Origin: Ramicandelaber brevisporus
Lineage: Eukaryota; Kickxellomycota; Ramicandelaberales; Ramicandelaberaceae
Length of the DNA: 41,632 nt
Assembly (NCBI GenBank): GCA_025201865.1
Contig: MU602809.1
Coordinates: 5,863-47,494 of the forward strand
Reading direction: 5' to 3'
The number at the start of each line of letters is the position of its first letter. Position 1 is the stretch's first letter. The position numbers and the translations under genes are program-made. Positions 17,308-28,079 of the stretch are shown piece by piece. The notes beneath the pieces are model-generated. The model made no database searches. It saw only the letters and a program-made list of their open reading frames with translations, and was not told the DNA's origin.

Positions 17308-18942
17308 ATGCAGCACACGAACTATCAACAGCTTCATCAGCTACAACAACAGCAACAGCAACAACAGCAACAACAGCAAGCGCCTCAATCCGATCAGTCA
17401 GCCTACACTGGTGCGACTGATCACTCTGCTGCTGGAGGCACGTCGACTGGCAGTGGAGGGGTTGTAAGTGGAGCGGCTCCCAGTATAGCCGTGCATGCAT
17501 TTGAGCTGCTTTCTGCCCTGCTAGACGACTGCATATTCGACATTGCTCATGAATCGCATCGACACGCCAAACTTGGCGAAGCTCGATGTGAGATTTGCGG
17601 CAGTAGATGTCGATCTGCGCTGGAGCATAAAGAGCCGTATGGTGCAGATATCTATGGAAACAATGCAAATGGAAGCAGTAGTGGAAGCACGCCGAGTATA
17701 TCAGCGTCGCTGACTGGTGCTGCCGTGGCAACAACTGGTGTGAGTGGAGGACCGAGCAATAACAACAACAGCAGCAGCAACGTCAACAGCAGCAGTGCTA
17801 TTAACTCTGCATCAACGAACACAGCAACAGCGGGTGCTAGTGGTGGAGGCGTAGACCGGAATGGAAGAGGAGAGGTCATTGACTGCTCAGTCTGTGGTAG
17901 ACCGGTTGGTGCATCGAGGTATGCACCTCACCTCGAAAAGTGCTTGGGACTCGGCACAAGCAGAAGAGCTGGATCGCGTAGACTGGCGGCAGTGGCTGCG
18001 GCTGCTGCGGCAGCTGAGCGCGAAGGTAGCAGTAGAGCGAGTACACCGGTCATTTCAGCATCAGCAAGGGATTATCGCGATAGAGACGCCGATAGCTATG
18101 ATGATTATGGAGCAAGTGGCGAACGCGACAGAAAGCGGAAGTTGACACCGTCTGCATCAAATGCCTCCGCCGGATCGAGACGGTCTGCGAGTAGAAGTCG
18201 TGCGGACTCAGTCCACGATGAGACTATCGCTAGTGGTCGTGTGGGTGTTGGAAGCGGCAGCGGGAGCAGTGGCGGTAGCTCGACATCAGCTACAGCAGCG
18301 ACTGCGGCTGCGGGAGAACCGAGAAAGAGGCAGCGTGGTCCATCAGCACTGCAGCGCGAGTATTCACCGGAGGCATCACCATCGACATCCAGAAATGTTG
18401 CACCTGGACGGAAACGAGACTCAGATCGACCACCATCGCGTGCTGCTGATGCCAAACCCACAGCCTCGCGTTCATCCAAGCCACCGGCTGGTAAAACTGT
18501 GGCGGTTCCAGGTAAGCGTGTTACACGCTCTGATACTGGCAAACTTCCGGCCCCATCAGCTCCGTATGGCAGCAGTGGCAGCGCTAGCAATCAAACGTCA
18601 ACAAGTGGCGCTCGTGTAGGCAAAACACTGCCAGGCACAACTGGCGGGAAGACACTTCCTGGTGCATCTTCTGCTGCACGCCGTCAAGCGACGCTGGCAC
18701 CGGCACCAGCAGCAACAACGTATGGCACGAAGCGACCTCCTTCACGCAAAACAGCTCCTGGGGGAACAGGTGGTAGCGGCGGCGGTAAAACTATCCCAGC
18801 GCCACGTTCTCAAGCCAGTGCAGGGTCGCGCCAATCTGCAGGCAAAACACTCCCACGCCAGCGCATGCAGGACCCCATGGATATCGATGGCGAGGTTTTG
18901 GACAGCGGCGATGTTCCCGCTCGTAGACCTCGTCAGCGATAA
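17308..18942 (+). CDS. SGF11: SGF11-like subunit of the SAGA deubiquitinase module
   Basis: 544 residues. Sgf11 joins Ubp8, Sus1 and Sgf73 in the SAGA module that removes ubiquitin from histone H2B; its zinc finger docks on the nucleosome acidic patch. Seen: a poly-Q start (about 13-30), a helix with AFELLSALLDDCIFDIAHESHRHAKLG at about 62-90 that matches the Sgf11 N-terminal helix, and the finger DCSVCGRPVGASRYAPHLEKCLGLG with C193, C196, H208 and C212, the family's CCHC set. SRRAGSRRLA follows, as in ATXN7L3. An extra cysteine cluster, C94-x2-C97-x3-C101, follows the helix and is not usual. The C-terminal half is basic and low-complexity, with repeated GKT-[LI]-P motifs (GKTLPG, GKTIPAP). 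Yeast Sgf11 is about 100 residues, so this is a much extended form. Family call good; the role of the tail is unknown. Confidence 0.88.
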   Translation: MQHTNYQQLHQLQQQQQQQQQQQQAPQSDQSAYTGATDHSAAGGTSTGSGGVVSGAAPSIAVHAFELLSALLDDCIFDIAHESHRHAKLGEARCEICGSRCRSALEHKEPYGADIYGNNANGSSSGSTPSISASLTGAAVATTGVSGGPSNNNNSSSNVNSSSAINSASTNTATAGASGGGVDRNGRGEVIDCSVCGRPVGASRYAPHLEKCLGLGTSRRAGSRRLAAVAAAAAAAEREGSSRASTPVISASARDYRDRDADSYDDYGASGERDRKRKLTPSASNASAGSRRSASRSRADSVHDETIASGRVGVGSGSGSSGGSSTSATAATAAAGEPRKRQRGPSALQREYSPEASPSTSRNVAPGRKRDSDRPPSRAADAKPTASRSSKPPAGKTVAVPGKRVTRSDTGKLPAPSAPYGSSGSASNQTSTSGARVGKTLPGTTGGKTLPGASSAARRQATLAPAPAATTYGTKRPPSRKTAPGGTGGSGGGKTIPAPRSQASAGSRQSAGKTLPRQRMQDPMDIDGEVLDSGDVPARRPRQR

Positions 18943-21179
18943 CCAAGTAGAGTAACCCATTCTTTTGATATAAGTGCTTAATTTGTTTGTTTTTCTTTGA
19001 AATCGAGCTACTTCACATGGATTATTTGTCACTCTATTGTGGTATGTGTGTGTGTGTGTGTGTGTGTGCAGCCGCGATATGCATCGTCATCGCCGTGATC
19101 CTCTCGATGTGTATTCTCGCACCTGTCTACCAGACCTGACGTGTGTGAGCGTGTGTATACACTTCCCATGAGCTTGTTCAGCTTTCCACTGCTAGTCATT
19201 CGTTCGGTCTCTTTCTCTCGCCTTTCTCTCTTTCTTCTGTATTGGTGTTTGTTTGGTGTTTTGCTTATTCGACCGACTGACTGACCGACTGACTGACTAA
19301 CTAACTAACTAACCGCTACTACTCTTGCTTTTTTCTCTCTTACTTGCGTAAATACACTGGGTGGTGCCTCCACTCATCTCATACGTTCACTCCACTGAAT
19401 AAGACTCGATCCCTTTAATCACTGTCTGTGCGTGTACGATACAAAACAACAGCCCCTCCATTCTCCACTCCCAAGTCCCCCCACTCTCCACTCTCTATTC
19501 TCCATTCTGCATTCTATACTCTGCCCACTTTCCACTTTCTCTTTTCGCGAACTTGACTGATAGACCTGCCGCTTATTCATCGCATCGCCTCCATTGTACT
19601 CAGCCCGCACCTCTCCCTCTCTCTCCACCAGTTCCTTTGTTCGTAAACAAAAAAGTCAATACACAATATACAATACACAATATACAAAATCACAATATAC
19701 GAAACCGCAAATCGACTTTACAAAGGAACGCGCACACTGTTCACCAGTAGCAGTAGCAGAAGCAGCAGTATCAACAGTAGTATCAGTATCAACATCACTG
19801 TCTCTCCTGTGGAATAGCAGCAGTGGTAACAGTAACAAAGGTATGTGACTTTGGAATCGACCATTGAACTCGCACTTCACCCACTGTCGCTTCTGATTTG
19901 TTATCTCCACATTTCATTTTTTGCACACTACTTTCCTTATTCTGCCAGGCTACCAAATAAGCCTCATTCTCAACCACCATCTTCCTCTATCCTTCCATCC
20001 CCTGTGCGCGGAGTCCTCGGATCGGCGGCGTCACTAAATTTTGTACAAAAAAAATCCATAGCTTCTTTGCTTCTGCTAGTGGAACATTTGAGTACAAATA
20101 ACCATATCCACTACCACTTCATTTCCATCATCGCTGCTATTATTGTTTTTTTTTTTACTTCTGTTGTCAGCTCTTTTTCTTTCATCAACAACGTCATTTG
20201 TCTTGTCTTTCCTTTTTGTTTTTCTCCCTATTTGCATATACCCAGACCTTTTTTCTTTCTTTTGTTGCGATTTCGGTGCACGTACGTTCCCATCGGCAAA
20301 CCTCCAAGTTAGCTTCAGCCCAAACCACCCAACTTAATTCATTCATTTTCCTTTTCACCTCTCCCCTTTTTTGTTATTGTGTACTATTCTGTGTGTGTGC
20401 TTGTGTGTGTGTCTCTGTCTCTGTATGTATGTAGGCGGTTTGCAGGTCATTTCCGTGACTTTCTTTGAATGGCTCGGGTCACTCCGCTGTGTAATGTGAT
20501 GCGTTTGCTTTCTTATATTTACCAATCTTGGTTCAATGGGCTATTCGATTGAAATGCAATAGCCAGTCTGCAGCATACATCCCCATCCCGGCAGTTATTA
20601 CGCATCTCCACTCACTCTCTCCTACTCAACTCCACAGTTAAGCGCACTCTGCTGCTGGTTGCGCCTCATTACCGTATCAACCAAAAGCACCATCCTTACT
20701 CCTGATTACAGCCAGCCTGTCATATAACTGGGAGCTTGGGACTTTTGTCCGCTCTGCCTGTCCTTGTCACTTTGTCACTCTTGTGTGTATGTATCAGCAC
20801 CCATTCATTCATTCTGTCCACTATTGTCCGTGATTCACTGTACGTTTCTTGCTTGTCTTCTCCCCCTTCCTCCTAGTTCCTCTCCCGCTCTCTCTCGCCC
20901 TCTCTTTCCGCTGTCACTGGACTTGCTGTTGTTGCTGTTGCTGTTTTTTTTCTTGGTCTTGTTCCTGAATTACACTCTCACTAAGCAAGTCCCAAATAAT
21001 CGGGGCACCTCAGTCCACCGCCAGTAGCGTTCTCATCGCACTAGTAACAGCGTCCCTGTATCCACTGCCTGTGCTTTGAGTCTCCCTGACTGTCGCGGTG
21101 TGTCACTGAGCTTGCCTTCGTTCCCGACACCTGCATTTTTGCGCTTTGTTATTGGTGTTAGTGCTGCTGCTGCTGCTGC

Positions 21180-21214
<35 letters not shown>

Positions 21215-24162
21215 TTTGTCTTTCTCTCGCGCTTTGTGTTTGCGCCACCGGTGTACCCGATTCCCCTTTTCATTCAAAGAGTACACAACCGGTTTTCCGT
21301 CGTCGGCGAACAAACTTTGCACAAAGAAACGACACTGCACACCACGCCCTTTTCCACTTACACCAACATTACGCTCTGTCATACAGCAAACACAAACGCA
21401 CGTGTGCACAAGTTCCTTTCTCTTATTTTCTTTTTCTTTACTTATTTTGTTACCCACTCTGCCGATGCTCTCTGCATTACATTAGCTGCAGCTTCTTTCC
21501 ACCATCCTTCTTACTCTACTTCTGTTTTTGTTTTTACTACTGTTTGACCCATTGTTTTTCTTTGTTTGCTGTGCACGTACCATCACTCTGCTCACAGTAC
21601 GTTTCCTTGACTGTACAAGCACTCTGTTTGTCTGCCTGACTTTGTCACCATACACAGTCTCTCATTCTGTCTCTCTCTCTCTCTCTTATTTTGTTTTGTT
21701 TGTAGTTTGTCACTACCCGCTATTGTGCTACGTTGACCTTGCCGAGGAGTTCTCTCTGTCTCTCTAGTAACTCCACGCTAGAATCAATACCAACACTTGT
21801 CCAAGAATAGTAAAAATAGATAAGACTGACAACCAACCCATACCTGACCATCTTTCCATTCTGGTAGGTTCCACTGAGACTCTTACAGTTACCCCTACCA
21901 AGCTCTTCATTGTGCCATTGCTTGTTGTGTTGACCAACCAACCACCTGTTGACGGTAAGTACCCCCATCCAATGTACAATGTACAATACACAAAAACAAC
22001 AAAAGAACAACAACAACGCTACCAACAACAACACTAGTGTTGTCTTTGGCATTCGATCAGTAGAAACACAACAACAATACCAGCAGCAACACACTGCGTG
22101 ATTCTTCTGCCTGGCTTTCAGCTATTTTCCCCCTCCTTCGATTGTATGCACATTGCATAACATGACATTTCTTTCTTTCTTCCTTTCTTTTTCCTTCTTT
22201 CTTTTCTGGGTTCACATTTAATTAACTGCTTCTCGTCGATCACCACACCTGATTTCCTTCCCTCACCATCATAGTTGGTGCCGCCATATTTGCTATTTGT
22301 TATTTGTTATTTGCCTTTGCTTCCAGTATCACACATTTCTTTTGGTTACGCTCCGCAAGTCTCATCAGCTTGGCGCCGGATCGTCATCGCATCTTGACTG
22401 GGAACACTTGCACTCGCACTTGCACTCGCACACACACACATCTGCCTCTTCTATTTGTTTTTTTTTTACTTGGATTGATACCAGTCTCGTTTTATACAGC
22501 TATACAATAAGCTGTCAGCTCGCTCGTCCACACCACACATAGCACACTGCACCACAGTACAGTACAGTACTCCTGACTTTCTCGCTTCTATCAATCTCGC
22601 CCTCTCTTTCCCTCTCTCTCCATCTGCCTGTTATTCTTGACATTTACCTCCCCCTCTTATCATCCTGGCAGTTAAAAAAAAAACAGCCACTCCCGTTTTC
22701 CTCACTCACAAACGGAGACCGCAAAAACAACAACAACAACGACGCTCACACTTTTGTTCATTTTCTGCCCAGTTTGATTCAGTTCAGTTCAGTTCAGTCA
22801 GTAGTTCATCCACCACCATACAGTGTCATCTTTGTTAGCCACACTTTTGTTTATTACTTTTCGTCATCTTCCTCTCTATTTCATCGGCATTCTCTCAGCC
22901 GCTTTGTGCGTGTGCGCGTTTGTGTGTGCATCCATCCATCCATCCATCCATCCATCCATCCGTTCTCTCCCTCTCACTTTGCTTTTGTCGTGATTGTGAC
23001 TGCTTCAAGACAAACGGCGACGTCTCAAGCAAGTGTACACACTGCTTCTTCTTTTTTTGCATTTACCATATTTTGTTATCCATCCGTCTTTGTTTTTGCT
23101 TCTTTCCACTCATTCTCAATTTTGAGCCAGTCTTTACATTCAATTGACTGGCGGTACGCACACTGCGCGGCTTGCTCAACAACAGCGACAGAAGCAGAAA
23201 CACCCGCGCACACCCGACGCGCGCATTCACCAAGCAGAGATACCCTCTTTTTCATCACACTCACGCTCACCAAAGACAGACAAAAAACAAAAACGCGTCA
23301 ACAGCAAAACAAAACTCTCTTCATTTTTTTTTTGCGTTTTCATTTCCTGCGGTTCGCTTCTTGTATCATACTTTTCCTGCTCTTTTTCTTTGCTTCACGT
23401 CCTTTGCCCTGTGCCTCTTGGGACGCGCTGTGTCTTTTTCTTGCGCTGAATCTGTGTAGGTAGATTCGAGGAGGGACTCTGTTTTGTTTTTTCGCGCCAC
23501 TCGAATAGACTCAGTAAGCACATCTCCCGTATCAATCTGCTCGAGCTTGTCAGTGTGCATCATTTTAAGAGCTGCGGACTGGTTGGATCAATCTGCCTCT
23601 CTCGCTCATTCATTTGTTCGCTCTCTCTCTATTCTCCTCCACCCTTTTCTAGGGATCGCCGATCTTTTGTTTCATTTGCTCACTGCACACCAACATTGAT
23701 CGGTTCTTGAATCACATTTGGAGCTGAACTTTGCAAAATAGACTTCTATCTCTTCACCATCTTCATTCATTGTATACTGCTGCTGTTGTCACTATTGTTG
23801 TCGCTGTTATTATTGTTATTGCCGTTGTCGTTGTGCTGTGTGTTTTGTGTTGATATGCTCGCAGTTGGATCGAGAGAAGAGGATCCAAACTGTAGTAGCC
23901 GTAGCAGTAATAGTCATAGTCATAATCATAGTAATAGTAAAAGTTGTTCCACTGACAAAAGTAACCTCATTCCTGTTGCTCACCATCATCATCAACTGTT
24001 GCCACATTCATCCATCTTATCTTCATCCTTACAAATGTCTCACATGAAAATAGTAAAAGTAATAGTAAAAGTTGTTCCACTGACAAAAGTAACCTCATTC
24101 CTGTTGCTCACCATCATCATCAACTGTTGCCACATTCATCCATCTTATCTTCATCCTTACAA
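18943..24162 (+). other. 5.2-kb non-coding, pyrimidine-rich region, probable spliced leader of the HMG-box gene
   Basis: No convincing coding region lies in this stretch. From about 19,170 on, the + strand is heavily enriched in C and T. It contains strong splice-donor sequences (GTATGT at 19841, GTAAGT at 21955) and many pyrimidine tracts ending in CAG. Simple repeats include (GT)n at about 19044-19068, GACT/AACT tetranucleotides at about 19270-19312, CTG and GTT runs at 21163-21213, CAGTT at about 22778-22800, and CATC units at 22928-22961. The frames that stay open (for example 22774-23463) are biased S/F/L-rich translations of these repeats. The skew ends at the HMG-box start, so the simplest reading is promoter plus a long multi-exon 5' UTR; a separate non-coding RNA is an alternative. 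Confidence 0.5.
20539..20564. other. Short perfect hairpin in the leader region
   Basis: GGCTATT (20539-20545) and AATAGCC (20558-20564) form a 7-bp perfect stem with a 12-base loop. It lies in one of the few stretches of this region that is not pyrimidine-biased. No RNA family is recognised. Confidence 0.3.
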
Positions 24163-24176
24163 ATGTCTCACATGAA
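23933..24176. repeat. 128-bp tandem duplication covering the HMG-box start codon
   Basis: Copy 1 is 23933-24060. Copy 2 starts at 24061 and matches exactly for 116 bp, to 24176. Each copy holds the ATG-containing AAATGTCTCACATGAA, so the ATG at 24163 has a twin at 24035. The period is not a multiple of three. The twin ATG therefore opens a different frame that stops at 24173-24175. Confidence 0.92.
24035..24175 (+). other. Upstream ORF overlapping the HMG-box start, created by the tandem duplication
   Basis: The duplicated ATG at 24035 starts a 46-codon frame (MSHMKIVKVIVKVV...) that ends in TGA at 24173-24175. This overlaps the main start at 24163 by 13 bases and the second in-frame ATG at 24172. 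Such overlapping upstream frames usually lower initiation at the main start. Whether this region is in the mature transcript is not known. Confidence 0.5.
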
Positions 24177-26592
24177 CAAACAAAAACAGCAGCAGCAACA
24201 ACAGCAGTCGACTACCTCAGTATCCACCAGTCAGTCTGGCCATATTCAACAGCAGCCACTGTACTCATCAACATCGACTAGCGCGACAGTGCAAGGAAGC
24301 ACGCTGGCAAGTAGTACTTTTGGCAGTGGTAGCGGTACATCAGCAACCTCAGCAGCAGCATACACTACTTTGCCACAGTTGCAGTACCATCATCAGCAAC
24401 AGTACTACCAACTTCCACAACAGCAGCAACAGCAGCCTTATAGTAGCCTTCGAGGTGTATTTGCAAGCAGTAGTGGTGGAAGTAGCAGAATGTATGGTAA
24501 TGTTGGAGATCAATCATACAACCAACAGTCATCAGCATTAGATAACCAATCCTCATCATCAGCATCCCAATTACAACTACAGCAACAACAACAACAACAA
24601 CAACAACCAAGAAGTACGCCGCTTGATCAAGCCAGACGTGATTCATTATTGCTGTATTCATCATCTTCCTCTGTAACAGCCAATCAGCCAATCACATCAT
24701 CAGCGACGAATATGTTATCAACTCAACCGGCTTCATCATCCACAGCAGGTCAATCGTCACTTGGTTTACTCTCCTCAATGAATATCTACAACCCATATAG
24801 CATTGAACAGTCCTCATCTGCTGCTGGAGCTGCATCCACTTCACAGTCAGGCGGTGCAACGTCGTCATCTGCTAGCACAGCTACAGCGGCAGCAGCTGGA
24901 TTATATCGATCAGACATGGGATTTCAATCACAGTTTGGATATTCTTCAAATGCAGTTGCTACTGAGACTGGAGTAGCATTCTTACCTCCTCATCAACAAC
25001 AGCAACAGCAGCAGCAGCAACAAGCATCGGCAATCTCGTATGGAATGAATCCAGCTAGATCCAGTTTCAGTTTGGGTGGCAGTGGATTGCAGTCATCAGC
25101 CCATGATTTACAGCAGTACGGAGGCACATCAGGCAGTGTGAGTGGATTGGACAATAGTGGCTATTCTGGAGTGTTGCCATTGACTGATTTCCATGGATTG
25201 CATCAACTTTCAGGTCAAAATTCAGCCAAATCGTATTCAGCCGCTGGAAATCATCCAAGCAGCAGCATTGTGCAACCGTTAGGTGCATTTGTGACCCAGC
25301 AGCATCAGTCTGGCTCAACTCCAACCACAGTTGCCAGCAAGAGCGATAGTGGAAGCGGAACTCGCGCTAAAGAGAGTCCACACATGACTTCTCCAAACCG
25401 CTCAACTGGCGGTGGTGGTGCGAGTGGCAGTGCATCAGCAGCATCCAGTCAGCAACAACAGCAGCAACAGCAGCAGCACAGTCCGGCCAATGTATTTAAG
25501 AGATTCCGAAATGCATTTATATTCTATGTGAATGAGCAAAGAAGAATCAGATCAGATGATGCATTGACTAAAAATAGAGATTTTCTGAAAATGATGAGTG
25601 CAGAGTGGAAGGTAATGACTGAATTGGAAAAGCAACCTTATTATCAAATGGCTCAAGAAGATAGGGAGAGATACGAAAATGATCAATCTAGACATGGAAG
25701 ATTTGTGCCTAAACCCAGAGGAACCCACGTTAAGCCTCACGCTTCGACTTCTTCTCTAGATGACAGCACTGCCGCTACCACCGTTCAGCAGTCGCAGAAA
25801 CCACGTCAACTTGGCAGCGGCAATCGCAAACATAGCAGCAGCTCAGCTAGTGCTGCAACCTCCGCCAACATTATACAGCCATTTGCATCTCCCCAGGCAT
25901 ACAGTACATTGTCATCCCCACTATCAGGCATTGTTGGGCAGAACACTGGAATGAGTGCAGCCGCAGCTCATGCGCTGGGGCGTATTGATCATTTTCAGAG
26001 CGGAGGCATCACTCCGGCTTACGGACTAACTGGCTCACTGCTGGGTGCAGGCTCGACTACTGATCCATTCTCACTTCAATCTCACAACCAGCAACAGCAA
26101 TATCAGCAGCAATCTCATGATCAGCATCAGCACTCCCAAGTTGCACCTCTTCTTGGAAGCAATTATTCCTCCATGTTATCTCTTCAGTCAATGGATCCAA
26201 CCGCCGCCGCTGCTGTGAATCGCAAGCGTGCATTCACGACATCGAGCGCAGCAGCTGGTGGCGGAGGCGGAGGCACGGGGGCTACAGCTTATGGCTCGTA
26301 TTTGACTGGTGATACTGGCAGTATTGGAGATATGCAACAGCACCAGGCTAGTCAAAGTGGCAGCGGAAGCAGTGCTCATCTTGATATGATGAATCCCGCA
26401 GCCGCTGCAGCCGCGGCCGTTGCAGCATCTGGTTTGTACGCACCTGTCACAACTGGTTATTCTCAGCTGCTCTCTGGCACTATGGCAAGTAGCACTGGCT
26501 CGGTCGGAGTACTCTCACCAGATCTCACATTGACTTCGCAGATGGTTGGCGATATGAAACTTGGATTTGCTTCTCCATTAGTCCCCATCACT

Positions 26593-26625
<33 letters not shown>

Positions 26626-27354
26626 TTGTCACAGGTTCAATCTGGCCAGTATCAACTCACCTCTGATATCAATCAGCAGATTCCAACATACGGCTCATGG
26701 CCATCAGTTGTTGCAACTCCTCCAGGCGGCATGGCAGTTCGTACTACAGGCGATGCTGACATCCAGCCAATCCTTCCCAAGCTTGACCCAATTGACGCTT
26801 CAACTTTCGGCAGTCTTTCAAATACTGAGCCTCAGTCACCCCATTCTGCCGCCAAGGCTTTGGCAGCATCTCGCAATCCTCGTTCACCCGGATCAACACT
26901 GGGCATCACTGGCTTCCATCCGTATCATCGTCCATCTCACTCAAGCCTGAGTCAACTTCGTGGCCAGTTCGACCAGCAGCAACAGCAGCAGCAGCAACAG
27001 CAATCACTTTATGGATCGATTCCAGCTGACCAATCTCAATATCATACTCAAGGTGGTCATCAGTCACAACTTCAGTCATACGGTGGCACTGGTGGTGACT
27101 CTTCGTTGGCATCCATTCTCGACTTGTCTGGTGGCCAAGGCAGTAACAGTGCAGTATCTGAACAGCAACAGCAACAGCAGCAGAAGCAGCAATTGGTATC
27201 AGCCCACGGTTCTAAACAGGAACGTCGCGCCACCAGATCGTCCTATGGTGATGATGAAGATGATGAACAGGACGATCCTGAATATGAAGAGGATGATGAT
27301 GAGGCAAACGATCCAAGTTATAATGACTCCAAGAGACGTCATCAACATCATTAA
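24163..27354 (+). CDS. Poly-Q-rich HMG-box protein, probable transcription factor
   Basis: 1063 residues from the ATG at 24163 (a second in-frame ATG is at 24172; further upstream only a TTG extends the frame). The single recognisable domain is an HMG box at about residues 445-512 (FKRFRNAFIFYVNEQRR, then the second and third helices with MMSAEWKVMTELEKQPYYQMAQEDRERY). That is the DNA-bending fold of Nhp6/Ixr1/Rox1-type proteins. Everything else is low-complexity: at least nine glutamine runs plus S-, G- and A-rich stretches, and an acidic C-terminus (DDEDDEQDDPEYEEDDDE) before a histidine-rich end. Such Q/S-rich arms are common in fungal transcription regulators and favour condensates or coactivator binding. 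The target genes cannot be inferred. It is preceded by a 5-kb non-coding leader region and converges on HAP5. Confidence 0.85.
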
Positions 27355-28079
27355 TCAAATTGTTTCTTTCTTTCTCTCTCTTTTTCTTTTTTTATCTTCT
27401 TACACCGCAAAGTCATCTGTTTTTTCATTATTATTTTACTTTTCATAGTTCTACTTTTAGTACACTAAAAAATATAGTTAGCCAGTATCTCTTTAAGTGG
27501 CGCTGTCTCTCTTAATTTGTTCTCATCTTCATTGTCGTTTTTTTTATTCATTTGATTTCATCTTCAGGCTTCTTATTTTAATTGGTTTACAGCGACATTA
27601 ATTGTTCTCAAACGTACTCATTGAAAACGAGTGACAAGGAAAAGGATACAAAATGTCATCGATCGAAATGTTTACTTTTAGATTTTATTACATTGTTAGA
27701 TGGTGTATTTATATAAGGGTATTCACAAACTATTTTTCAAAGAATAAAGATGATGAAAAAATCAAAAAGGAGGAAAGAGGGAAGGAAAGAAAGAAAGAAG
27801 GAAAGAAGGAACGAACAATCGAGACATGGCTGAATAACTCAAAATAAACAAAACAATTATATAGACTAAACAAAGAAGGGGGAGAAGCTTAGCTTTGATG
27901 AGATGTATTTTCCATCCAATTTTTTAAATATTGTAGTAAATACTACCAATGTATACTCTATTTATATTATATATATATCCAATAAATATTTTTAGTGATG
28001 ATGATTGCAGTCTAGGATTTCTTTTTATATTGCTATTATATTGCTATTTCATTTCATTTCATTTCATTTCATTTTATTG
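27355..28079. other. Convergent AT-rich 3' spacer between HMG-box gene and HAP5
   Basis: 725 bp of AT-rich DNA without a credible gene. AATAAA sequences at about 27743, 27844 and 27981 are candidate poly(A) signals for the HMG-box gene. A GAAAG/GGAAA run lies at about 27770-27810 and an (ATTTC)n run at about 28044-28073, immediately downstream of the HAP5 stop on the other strand. The open frame 27653-27847 is lysine-rich and looks incidental. Confidence 0.5.

Noticed and set aside
20525-20570. Possible tRNA or SINE B-box around GGTTCAATGGG
   Set aside because: Only a partial match to the B-box; no A-box at the right distance and no cloverleaf could be drawn.
22774-23463. 229-codon open frame in the long leader region
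   Set aside because: Composition is S/F/L/H-rich translation of pyrimidine repeats, with no domain or conserved pattern; neighbouring frames are open to a similar extent.
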